From contig OX336343.1 of assembly GCA_946902875.1 (NCBI GenBank), positions 18,213,596-18,277,595 on the forward strand: 64,000 nt of DNA. Reading direction: 5' to 3'. The stretch is from Nematopogon swammerdamellus (lineage: Eukaryota > Arthropoda > Insecta > Lepidoptera > Adelidae). The notes below the pieces were generated by a model, which saw only the letters and a program-made list of their open reading frames with translations, was not told where the DNA came from and searched no databases. A program made the position numbers and the translations under genes. This document shows positions 20,944 through 31,686 of this stretch, piece by piece; within the stretch, counting starts at the first letter, position 1; every line of letters begins with the position of its first letter.

Positions 20944-23900
20944 ATGTGGGTGACGGTGGCGGTGAGCGTGGTGCTGGTGCTGGCGGCGGCTCTCTACCTC
21001 TACGTCAAGAAGTGCTACAGCTTCTTCGACGAGCATGGAATCAAGAGCATTGCGCCGTTGCCTTTCCTCGGGTCCTTGTGGAGGAGCATGCTTTTTCGGA
21101 AACACTTTTTGGAAGACATGAAGGATGCCTACAAAAGATTTCCTGATGAAAAGTAATATTTGATTATGAATTAATAAGAAATATGTCATTATCACTACAT
21201 ATTTTATTAATAATTTATTTCTCCGAAAGTTTAATTGAGTGTTAAAATTTCACCTAACTAATTGTTTAATAGTTTCGGAGAGAGGTTTTACAGAAAGAAA
21301 AAGGTTTTACAGAAGAGGTTAGACATTGAACAGAAAACTTCATTTGTTATAACTTATAATAGTCGCATATATTCGTTAACGTATTTGTAAGAGCTTGTAA
21401 TATTAATAAATAGGATTTGTATCTAACTGTCTCCTAACTCTGAATATTACATCTTTTTTTTTATTATTATTCACAGGTACTTCGGTATTTATGAAGGCTT
21501 GACACCAGTTGTCGTCATCCGTGATCCCGAAATAATAAAAAAAGTTACTGTCAAAGATTTTGACCACTTTATTGATCACAAAAACATCTTCTTCAGAGAT
21601 GGTGATGAGGACTCACTGTTTACAAAAGCTATTATCATTCTAAAAGGTAAATATAACAAAATATATTCGTAGGATCAAATAAACCCCCCAGTATAAAAAT
21701 ATCTCACCATGCTGTGTGTGTTGTTATTCATTATCTTTTTCCGTAAGTAAAGTTAGTAATATTATCTTTTCTTTTGCCATCTATAATCGTCATATTTTTA
21801 TCAAATTAATTGTTCCGCACAGGAAAATTAATTGTTGTCAAGAACAGTTAAGAACTCGTCCTGATAAAATAATTACAGCAGGGAATGCAGATATCTGACA
21901 AGTAGATATCTAAACGATGAACATTTTTATTATAATTGGTATTTAATTATTTACCTATTTCTAATTTCAGGGCAGAAGTGGAGAGATATGAGGGGAGCTC
22001 TAAGTCCAGCATTCACGGGCTCTAAGATGAGGTTGATGCTCCCGCTCATGAATGAAATTGGTGAACAGGTTGTCCAATATATAAAAGCTGAAGCAAAGGA
22101 TGGAGATAAAGGTTAAAAATAATTATTACTCGTATCTATGTAATCTGAACAAAATTATCAGTCATAACGTCTTCATCTCTGTCCCTTTCAGCGAGGGCTG
22201 TTTCACTTATTGCAGGTAAGCTGAAGAAGCCTATGGAGATGTAAGTTCTGTATCACTGGTTGCAGGTAAGCTGACGGAGCCTATGGAGATGTACGATCTG
22301 TTCACACGCTTCGCTAACGATGTGATCGCCTCCTGCGCCTTCGGGCTCAAGGTCGACTCATTGAAGGATAAGAACAACGAGTTCTACAGCATGGGAAGAC
22401 TGTTGACTACTTTCAAGAATTTGACGTTTTTCCTTGTCACCGTTTTGCCGCGTCTTAGCAAGGTACTTATTTATTTATTATCATTTCTCTGTAATCATAA
22501 TTGTTCAACTAATACATTATTTTGTTTGCTTTATTTATATCTTCCATTTATGTACATCTCTACTTACTTTAGAGCGCTAATGTATTGTTAAACATATTTA
22601 TTCATCACCTAAGTTTATCGAATGTTTCCTGGATATCACTGATTCCTAGAGTAAGCTTATATTCTTATGTCAGGTATTCTTTCAAAATGTACTTACACTT
22701 GGTGAATGTTATAAACCAGTTACTTGGGGTAGAAATGTTCTCGAAAAAATCAACCGAGTTCTTCCGCAACGTGGTGTTTGATACTATGCAGCACCGCAAG
22801 GACAACAAGATCGTCAGACACGACATGATACATCTGCTCATGGAAGCAAAGAGCGGTACGTAGATACATATTTCTTGATTTAATTTAATAATTTAGAAGC
22901 ATCTTAAAGTAAGATAGATAACAAACTTATGTTCAATCTGAGATTTTTTTTGAGAGGAGCTTATTTTTGTTATTTCACATATAGCACGCTTGAACTAAGA
23001 ATGAGTACACAAATGTAAATTAAGATTTACATTTATTATACGAAAAAAACCTAATTGACACATACATTATTCCAGGTGCATTGAAGCAAGCACCTCAAAA
23101 ATCCGACGATGGTATGGGCTTCGCAACCGTGGAAGAATCTCACCAAACATCTCTTAACAGGCGTAAGTATCTAGCATTCAAATAAATGTGTTAAATAATA
23201 GGTAGGTTCCTACACACTGAAATAACCTACATACGTCAACCCAGCCTACAATCAGTGATCATATTGTTCGCACACACACACATAATATTTTATAATAACA
23301 TATCTAGACACTTTTCCCACAGATCCATCAATGAATTGAGGGAAAGCATAGAAATATACTAAAACACGAAAAAGTGATTTTGTACTTCTCTAAATTGACC
23401 TCTGTTGACCATAATGACATTGAGACTAGGCACGAACGAATGATGACACAGTTATAAATAACACAAGCATGGTATCGTAGATATCGATTGAGACCATTCA
23501 CCGTACAAATCCAGTACAGTACTGCACTTGGTCGGTGAATAGTTTGCCCAGTAACTGGCGCCCGAACGCAAAATTAACTTTTTTAATTTTTTGTTGGCCA
23601 CAAAAATGTTTCCTTATAAATGCTGTTATTACATAGGTAATGATTAAGTATGATGCTCTAGAGTGGACTGATGACGAGCTGGCGGCACAGGCCCTCATCT
23701 TCTTCTTCGCCGGTTTCGAAACGTCGTCGACCGCGCTCGCGTTCACCGCACACGAGCTGACCATCAACCCCGAGGTGCAGGAGAAGCTCCGCGCGGAGGT
23801 AGACCGCTGCCACGCCACGCACTCAGAACTCACCTACGAGGTCATACAGGGACTCAAGTACATGGATATGGTCATCAGCGGTGAGCACTTCGTGTCTCCT

Positions 23901-24962
23901 AAATTCACGCCTAATGGTACAAATGTGTAAAGATTTCCTGATCATAGAAAAATTATACAGTAACAACAAAGATGTCTTTACACGAATTAGCCAGCCTAAA
24001 TAATAGGAGATCTTTTCAAATAATCGACCTTAGGAACAATTTGTTTTCTGCTGTATGAACGAATAAAACTTTAATAGAAATATAAGTCATATAAAGTACT
24101 GTTTACAGAGAGCCTGAGGAAATGGGCCTCAGCAGTACTTCTCGACCGAGAATGCGCCAAGGAGTACACACTCGACCCACCGCGGCCTGGTGTCAAGCCT
24201 TTCACGGTAAGTAATGCTCGTGTGGGTATATACATTCGTATACTATACTTGTTCACAGCTACCTACTTAATTGCACGGATCTCAATCTGTTCTTTGAATA
24301 TTTTTCACAGTTGAAAGAGAAGAGCTATATCTACATTTATGCACATGCGATGCACATGGACGAGAAGTACTTCTCCGACCCGGAGAAGTTCGACCCCGAG
24401 CGCTTCTCGGACGAGAGGAAGCACACCATCCAACCCTTCACCTACGTGCCCTTCGGATCTGGGCCCAGAAACTGTATAGGTAAACGTAACGTAAATGAAA
24501 AGACGTTCAATGCGTGTTCCTAAAAAATATATTTCAGTAGGTACTAGCCGTTATACTTCGTTTGTCCCCTTTCGAAACGTTTGTCATATAATTTAATACA
24601 TTTCCGTTACATTTAATTCGGATTAGCATACTTCTATTAAATTACGGATATATACTTTATTGAGTGTGATTTGTGGATTCAGTCTGTCGAGTATACTTAC
24701 TTATATACTTACCTACGATAATTGAGTTAGACTGCTAGTAAGTCAGACTCTCGTCTATACTCTCGTCCACAGTGCTTATGCTATACGGTGGTGTGCAGGT
24801 TCCCGGTTCGCCCTGATGGAGTTGAAGGTGATCTTGTACCAGCTGCTGCTGAACTTCGAGCTGGTCGCCTGCGAGAAGACCACCAACCCCATGCGCCTCG
24901 CACTCACCCTCAAGCTCGCTGTTCTTAACGGCTCTTGGATTCAGTTCAAACCGAGGAAATAA
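20944..24962 (+). CDS. Cytochrome P450, CYP9 family (CYP-B)
   Basis: Close tandem paralogue of CYP-A with the same ten-exon plan: 20944-21152, 21477-21646, 21971-22111, 22266-22462, 22720-22855, 23076-23162, 23662-23880, 24109-24206, 24311-24479, 24799-24962; 1590 bp, 529 aa. The two extra residues lie in exon 2 (DGDEDS for DDDS, after the DHK/DHR region, possibly near substrate site 1). All signatures are present: membrane anchor, W-R-D-M-R helix C, AGFETS, ESLRKW, PERF and the heme loop [10 protein letters not shown] (axial Cys ~474). Introns are compact (intron 1 is 324 bp against 3.2 kb in CYP-A) because the transposons present in CYP-A are absent. The 5' side of exon 4 has a 50-bp duplication with a decoy splice acceptor. 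Probable role: endoplasmic-reticulum xenobiotic oxidation; substrate unknown. Confidence 0.9.
22198..22265 (+). repeat. Duplicated exon-4 splice acceptor in CYP-B
   Basis: The sequence TTGCAGGTAAGCTGA.GAAGCCTATGGAGATGTA occurs twice 50 bp apart. The upstream copy (acceptor ending 22215) would give an in-frame stop 11 codons on (ATG TAA). The downstream copy (exon from 22266) keeps the frame. CYP-A has one copy only. Confidence 0.75.
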
Positions 24963-25185
24963 AGCTGCGAATACGTTCGGACATATATACCTATTTGGCT
25001 ATACCTCGTTGATTTGGCTTAGAATATGTTGAAGCTACTTTTTGTACTGCACAATTTTTTTTTATATTTTGCTTACTTTGTACCCAATGTGTGAATATAA
25101 AATTACGAGTACATACCTACCTATGTGTTGTATTGATTAAACTGTTAAATTTACCCCAGTAGATAGGCATGACGTCTTTTTATTA

Positions 25186-27479
25186 TCTATACATATAATA
25201 AAATCGTAGAGGTAAGAAAGCCTGTACATTGAATGTATTCGGAAAAAAACTAACCAGGGTGGCTTAAAATGAGATACTGAACATGTTAGAACAGTTTTTA
25301 AAATTTTTGTTTGTTTGTTTGTTTGTCTGTACGCGCATCACGCAAAAACCACTGAACGGAATTAGACGAAACTTTGTATAGTGGCAGTTTATATGCCGGG
25401 TTAACATAATACGTAAAAAAAAATAACAAAAATAAAAAAAAATTAACAATTATAAACATTATTGCGCGTTTAAAATCACGTAGTCCAAAGTACATAATTA
25501 TATCTTGAGAACTGGCAGCAAATACAATTTGAATAAAATATTCATTCGATATTTAAAAATAAGTAGATACAACGAAAATGACAGTTCTTCTTTTTTATAA
25601 CTTGAACACAATAGTCTATACATATCTATTCTTTCTATACATATAATAAAATCGTAAATGCAAAAATGTCTATTTGTACGCGCATCTCGCAAAAACCACT
25701 GAACGGAATTTGACGAAACTTTTTATAGTGACAGTGTATATCCCGGATGAACATAATAATTAAAAAATATAATAAAAATCACGTAATCCAAAGTAAAGGT
25801 AAAAACCAATTTTAAATGTCATGTTGACAACGGAGAACTGTCATCTCGACGTGAGCTGGCCGGTGACAAATTGTTTGATAAATAAAAATAATAATTGAAA
25901 GTCGAAGTTATGTCGCTGTCATTGGTGCAAAAAAATTTATATATCTGTTGCCCGCGGCTTCGCTCGCGTGAAATTCGTATTTAAAAAAAGAAAGTAACTA
26001 ACTAAAGGCGGGCCCGAAGGCGGATCTGCGCTCACGTAAACGATATTCTTTCTCGATGAAAGTAACTAAGGGCGAGGCGGAAGGCGGAGCTGAGTTCAGG
26101 AAGAAGAAAAACATTCTTGAAGAAAGTAAGTAACTAAGGGCGAGGCCGAAGGCCGAGCTCTATTCTGGAAGACCATAAACCTTCTCGAAGAAAGTAAGTA
26201 ACTATGGGCAAGGCCGCAGGCCGATCTGCGTTCAGGAAGAAGCTAAACCATCATGAAGAAAGTAAGTAACTAAGGCGACGCCGAAGGCCGAGCTACGTTC
26301 GGATAATTGAAAAACCATCTCGAAGAAAGCAAGTAACTAAGGGCGAGGCCGAAGGCCGAGCTGCGTTCAGGAAGAAGCTAAACCATCTTGAAGAAAGTAA
26401 GCAACTAAGGCCAGGCCGAAGGCCGAGCTACGTTCTGACAAATGATAAACCATCTCGAAGAAAGCAAGTAACTAAGGGCGAGGCCGAAGGCCGAGCTGCG
26501 TTCAGGAAGAAGCTAAACCATCTCGAATAAAGTTAATTAATATTAAGATTGAGTTAATTTAATTTGAATTTTATTATAAAGTCCACGCTTCTAACGGCAA
26601 ATATACCGTGCATCCTAGAACCTCGCGGTTATTCCCGGCTGGATGGCAAGAGGCCCGATGCCATCACCTTAGTGCCATGGACTAAGGGTAGTTCTTTGAT
26701 GTGGGACGCCACTTTTGTTCTCACATTGGCTCCAAGTCACGTTAGGACATCTTCAAGAGCGGCTGGCGCGGCCGAGGCTGGGGCGGAGAGCCTCAAACGC
26801 AGCAAATATAGACATATAATTCAAGATTTCGAATTTGTTGCGTTTGCGGTTGAAACCCTCGGTCCGTGGAGCAGTGAAGCCAAAAGAGGCTTGAGCTGGT
26901 TGACGCAACTGGTGTCCCGCCATCAAGGGCTTATGTACTTCATTCAAAGGGTAAGCCTTGCCATCCAGCGGGGTAATGCCGCAAGTGCTCTAAGAACATT
27001 TGAAAATGCCCGTTTTGATAGTTATTTTAATGTTTGTTAGGTAGGTTTAATTCTTTAGTTATTAATATTACTTTTTTATTTTTATGAAATAAATAGATTG
27101 AGTAAACGATATTATATTCTATCGAAGAAAGGAAGTCTTTAAGGGCGAGGCCCGAAGGCGCAAGAGGGTTTTTGGTTTACCTGAACGCAGCTCGGCCTTC
27201 GGCCTCGCACTTAGTTCCTTCCTTTCTTCCAGAAGGTTTATCGTCTTCCTGAACGCAGCTCGGCCTTCGGCCTCGCCCTTACTTACTTCCTTTATTTGAG
27301 AAAGGTCTATCGTTTACCTGAAAGCAGCTCGGTCTTCGGCCTCGCCCTTAGTTAGTTACTTTCTTTAATAAGGTTTATCGATTACCTGAACGCAGCTCGG
27401 CCTTCGGCCTCGCCCTTAGTTACTTACATTCTTCTTTGGAATACGAATTTCACGCGAGCGGAGCCGCGGGCTCAGCTAG
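25186..27479 (+). mobile_element. Lep1-like Helitron copy 2 (after CYP-B)
   Basis: Same length (2,294 bp), strand and ends as 8536-10829, at a constant offset of 16,650 bp. The only difference I noticed is one base near 25221 (C against T). It starts ~220 bp after the CYP-B stop. Internal arrays, nested heads and ORF are all the same. Confidence 0.9.
26564..27040 (+). pseudogene. Endonuclease-like fragment in Helitron copy 2
   Basis: Identical in translation to the 158-codon frame at 9914-10390; same lack of an early ATG. See that entry for motifs. Confidence 0.5.
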
Positions 27480-27539
27480 TCTTGTAATAAGTAAGACGGC
27501 CGCATAGCAGCCTCCGCTGTTTTCTCCTCTAGTCCAGTG

Positions 27540-27665
27540 TAGCTAGCAAACCAAAGGGAAGTCTCCGGTATGGCACTTGCCACCTCGGAGGTGATATTGG
27601 CTGTTCGGAGGACGTGCTTTGGCCATTCTGACTCAGCCACCGATACCTACCCCATACCGGATTAC
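27540..27665 (-). mobile_element. SINE family B, 3' fragment
   Basis: CAAAGGGAAGTCTCCGGTAT...CCCCATACCGGATTACC, matching the 3' part of 29318-29723; its tail abuts the next SINE. Confidence 0.55.
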
Positions 27666-27999
27666 CTTTTTTTTTATTTTTTATGGAAACTGACACGGTT
27701 GGCTACATCACCTACAACATCCGTGATGTCAGCCCATAACACCGGGTGAACTTGGTGCCACGTCAGTGCTTCCCTTCGGTCGTGCCGGCTACACTGAACT
27801 GGACGGAAAACACAAACTATTTACATAGCCGTTTCGACCGGCCTTTCATTCAGTGCGGTGGTACCAACCCGGGCGAGTAAAACCCTACCACCTAGTAATA
27901 TAAGAAGGGAGTCGTATCCCTTAGTCGCCTTTTACGACATACACGGGGAGAGATGCAGTGGGGCTATTATTTTAAAGTACCGGCCCCACACGGTACAAA
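27664..27999 (-). mobile_element. SINE family A, copy without tRNA/5S cassette
   Basis: Tail, body and head (GCCCCACACGGTAC at 27980) are present in reverse orientation, but the ~150-bp tRNA/5S-like cassette seen at 4636-4756 is missing between the 'ccacctagtaa' and 'tcccttagtcg' words. Confidence 0.75.
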
Positions 28000-28590
28000 A
28001 ACACCTACATAAAAAACCCACAAACAAACAAAACAAACACAACTGTACCTCTTTCTTTAGCCCAGCCACAGACCCGCCAGCCTCGCCTCGCAGAACGAAC
28101 CGTTTTTAGGGTTCCGTGCAGTACGAGAGAGACCCTATTACTAAGCCTACGCCGCCGCCGCGCCGTCTGTCTGTCCTACTTTTAAAGGGCTGGATCTTTT
28201 GAACCGTAACAGTTGAAATTTTCACAGAATATGGGCTATCCTAAGAAATGGGGGATATCCTAATAAGTTAAATTAAAAACTAATTAAAATTACTAAAAAA
28301 TTTAATTAAAAAATCATACAAGAAAAAAATTTTTTTTTTTCCTTTTTTGTTTTTGTTCTATTATTGTAAATACGGTAGTACATACAAGCGTTAAACTTGT
28401 AATTTGATACGTGTAATTGATATATCAGTGCAATCTCTAAAGTCAAACAACAAAATATAAAAAGGTAAATTACTTAAAACCCCCCACACACATCAAGAAC
28501 TCTTAAAAATCGTCAGGGATAATTGTTTTTATTAGCATTCCTCCGACGACGACGCCTTTCATTAACTAAGCTGCAATTATGTTTTACTTT

Positions 28591-28742
28591 TTAAGGCCCA
28601 CTTGCACCAACACGAGTTTAAAGTTAAGTAGCGAGTTATGGATTTAAACGCGGTTCCCACATACAACGGGTGCTAGCTTAAACTGGTTTAGCGAGTTAAA
28701 CTGGTTTATATATTAAATTTGTGTTGGTGCAAGTGGGCCTAA
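28591..28742. mobile_element. MITE family 1, copy 3
   Basis: Full TIRs with TAA at both borders; very like copy 2, including the internal duplication. Confidence 0.85.
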
Positions 28743-28801
28743 GTGTAATTGAGTGTCGGGGTTTTTTTTTATTTCTAGAACTTAGTTGTTAAACTTTGTT
28801 T

Positions 28802-28970
28802 GTACCATGTGGGACCGGTGCTTAATAATAATAGCCCCATTGTATCTCTCCCCGTGCATGTCATATAAGACGACTAAGTGATAAGGACAAGGTGCCGTGC
28901 TAAAGGGCGACAGGCCACCTCTCACCTTAGCACGGTCCTTCCACCGAGATGCAGCAGGTGGGTCATCGTT
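28802..28970 (+). mobile_element. SINE-A head-type repeat, variant
   Basis: Same modules as 5817-5993: ACCATGTGGGACCGGTGC head, TCTCTCCCCGTGCATGTC, GCTAAAGGGCGACAGG, CTTCCACCGAGATGCAGCAG. Confidence 0.6.
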
Positions 28971-29071
28971 TCTTACTTTTATGCTTATTAGTTATCTTAT
29001 CCTAATACATATAGGTAATTTAAATTTTATTTCAAGTTTTTTAAGAGACGTAATTTGAACTTATAAATTTC

Positions 29072-29224
29072 TTTAGGTTAGGTTGGTTAGGTTAGTTTAG
29101 GTTAGGTTAGGTTAGGTTAGGTTAGGTTAGGTTAGGTTAGGTTAGGTTAGGTTAGGTTAGGTTAGGTTAGTTTAGGTTAGGTTAGGTTAGGTTAGGTTAG
29201 GTTAGGTTAGGTTAGGTTAGGTTA
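29072..29224 (+). repeat. Interstitial telomeric repeat (TTAGG)n
   Basis: About 30 units of TTAGG, the insect telomere repeat, with the G-rich strand on +. Only a few interruptions (TTGG, TAGTTT) occur. It lies in the spacer between the P450 cluster and SPATA20, far from any visible chromosome end. Confidence 0.9.
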
Positions 29225-29317
29225 TGAGTAGGTCAATAAAATAGTTTTGTAATAATTTACTTTTATTTACTTATAGGCAATGATATTATAAGTTAAATCA
29301 TTGCTTATATACCTATT

Positions 29318-29723
29318 TTTTTTTTATGTAATCCGGTATGGGTGGCTGAGTCGGAGGGGCCAAAGCACATGCTCTAACCAGCCAAATATATCACCTCCGA
29401 GAAGGTAGGTGCCATACCGGAGACTTCCCTGGATTGCTGGCTATACTGGACTAGAGGAGAACACAACCGAGGTTGCTTGCGGCCATCTTACATCCAGTAC
29501 GGTGGTACCAACCCAGTCGGCTACAATTTGAGCCTACCACCTAGTAAGGGGCAAGGGAAGGGACCTACAGTTTTACACCGGTTCCGAACGGTGAAGCAGC
29601 GGGTGTAGGTATGCACGTAAATTTTTTCGTCAGAAAAAACTCATTGGTACACGCCGACCGGATTCGAACCTCGGACCTCCCGCATGAGAAGCCGATGCCC
29701 AAACCACTCGGCCACCCGCCGCT
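29318..29723 (-). mobile_element. SINE family B, full copy with tRNA-like head
   Basis: Read on the minus strand, 29723-29645 is tRNA-like: A-box TGGCCGAGTGG and B-box GGTTCGAATCC, but the anticodon arm is not properly paired. A body with CACCGGTTCGGAACC-type words and a part shared with family A follows, then CCATACCGGATTACATAAAA at the 3' end. It is a tRNA-derived SINE. Confidence 0.65.
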
Positions 29724-30265
29724 CAAATATAATAAATAACCTATAGGCGTAGCCTGAATATAAATTTTACAGCAGAGATGTCTGGAAAAGTGTCGATGAT
29801 CTTCCAATCGGCTGACCTGATTTTTGTCAAACATAGCTAATAAGAACCATCAGATTCAGATTCAGATATTTATTTCGCCTTAAAGAACACAAAGCAATAA
29901 CAATATTTATTTTCATTGAGACATATGCATATTCAGTATGGTTGTATGGTTCGTCATCCCGGTTGCATATTTCCAAAGTCTATAGGGTGAGTTGCTCTGA
30001 TTGGTCGATGCTAGTTTGGTGGGAAATTTAAATTTCGGAAGTATTTGAACTGCACTATGCGAGTTTTCTCCGTTTTGGTGGTTTAAAAAAAATAACCAGG
30101 GTTAAATTATAGAAGTTTAACCCTAACCTAATGTTGAGGCGGCGCATGTCGTTTTTGTTACGTTTGTATTTCCGAAAATAAAGCTTTTAGGTGGTTATAA
30201 AAAAAAACTAAACACCCTTGAAAAATTTAAACAACCTAACATAGCTTTAAAAAAAAACAAAAAAC

Positions 30266-30336
30266 GTTTGTGGGACTCGAACCCATGGTCAAAAAATATA
30301 AACCCTGCACCGTACCAATGCGCCACGAAATCACTT
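30266..30336 (-). repeat. tRNA-like segment
   Basis: On the minus strand, GTGGCGCATTGGTACGG (A-box-like) and GGGTTCGAGTCCCA (B-box with T-stem) are spaced as in a tRNA, but the acceptor stem does not close and the central region is AT-rich. Probably a decayed SINE head. Confidence 0.35.
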
Positions 30337-30344
30337 AGCGCGTC

Positions 30345-30473
30345 TTGCACCAACACGAGTTTAAAGTTAAGTAGCGAGTTATGGATTTAAACGCGGTTCA
30401 CACATACAACGGGTGCTAGTTTAACGAGTTAAACTGGTTTATATATTAAATTTGTGTTGGTGCAAGTGGGCCT
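30345..30473. mobile_element. MITE family 1, copy 4 (left-truncated)
   Basis: Starts at CTTGCACCAACACG, missing the outer AGGCCCA, and ends with the full right TIR GCAAGTGGGCC then TTA. Confidence 0.75.
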
Positions 30474-30739
30474 TAGACGAACTAACGAATATCGTGTTCA
30501 GTAGGTTTGCTAGGAGTGCCGGAGGCGGAGCCAGACGAAATTTAAATTTCCCGCCAAACTGGCATCGACCAATCAGCATAACTCATGCTTATGGATATAT
30601 GCATCATGCTCATGATTATGGATATATGCATCCCGGTTACCAGCATCCTAATAAAAAAACTGCATTCAAATTGGTCCACCTTTTGTTAGTGCCAGGCTGA
30701 TCCTTTCTTGAAAGGTTCGTCAATATACCTCACTCCTTA

Positions 30740-31240
30740 CTCAACTCCTCACGAGTCCTTCATCGCAGGAGAGTTTTGCTGCAGCTGCGACGGACGGCAC
30801 TATGCGAGTTTTCTCCCCAAGCAGAGATTATTAACGTGTTTTGGTGGTTTAAAAAAAATAACCACGGTTAAATTACAGAAGATGCGTCGCTACGCGACGC
30901 ATCTTTCGTTCATCTTTAACCCTAACCTAATGTTGAGGCGGTGCAATGCATGTCGTTTTTGTTAAACTCCCATAGTGCAGTTTGGCTGCTACCACAGCAG
31001 CTGCGTCAAAGCTCTCCTTTTTTTTTTTTGTTTACTTCGTCTCCTCCCGAAACAGGCAAAACTCATTAGAGTATACAGCCATTTCTTTTGTAGCTTTAAC
31101 GTCTGTTGTATAAATTCTCGGCCCGCGAGAACCACAAAAATATATATTTTTAATCACAACGACGACGCGACAAACTGCCGCCGTCCGCCATCTTTTTTGC
31201 ACTCTCAAAGCTCTCCTGCGATGCGATGAAGGAATCGTTA
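30740..31240. mobile_element. Second fold-back element upstream of SPATA20
   Basis: TCCTTCATCGCAGGAGAGTT (30758) is matched in inverse at about 31205-31240 (CTCTCCTGCGATG...GAAGGA). Between them lies a ~130-bp segment (GGTGGTTTAAAAAAAATAAC, CCCTAACCTAATGTTGAGGC) also present at 30075-30150, so the two fold-back elements share parts. Confidence 0.5.
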
Positions 31241-31686
31241 ACTCCTCAACTCAAGTAGGTACCGGTATGTTCCGTGACGCAAAGTATTTTCTTTTCGCGC
31301 GGTCCTTGTCACATTTAGAGAGAGAGAGAGAGAAAGAGAGATCTCTTCACCAAAGACAAGTTCGTTACGATGAAAGAGCAAACTTGTATTCATTCTTTGG
31401 ACAGGCAGGACACAGACAGAACAAACAAACAAACCTTACTTCAATTCACTTCACTACGCACAAACAAAATACGGATTTTCGACTGTGATTCCATTTTCGA
31501 ATCAAAACATTACATAATTTGCTAAATTTGCATTATTTCGACAAATCGTGACGTCCGTTTGTTTCTTCCCAACATCGAATTTTCTAGAGATAGTGGTTGT
31601 GTGTGAATGTGGTTTGCGCGCGGCGGCGCAGTCTTCTAGAGCCGGCTGCGAGTGCTCCGGCAGCAGACGGCGAGGTGTACTATAGC

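Larger units (their letters stand above)
29993..30584. mobile_element. Fold-back element with ~45-bp inverted ends
   Basis: The left end TGATTGGTCGATGCTAGTTT...AAATTTAAATTTCG (29998-30040) is an inverted match to 30539-30582, with a few mismatches. A MITE is inserted inside at 30345. No ORF is recognised. Confidence 0.55.

Noticed and set aside
29645..29723. Functional tRNA gene (- strand)
   Set aside because: A- and B-boxes are present but the anticodon arm does not pair and the sequence continues into a SINE body.
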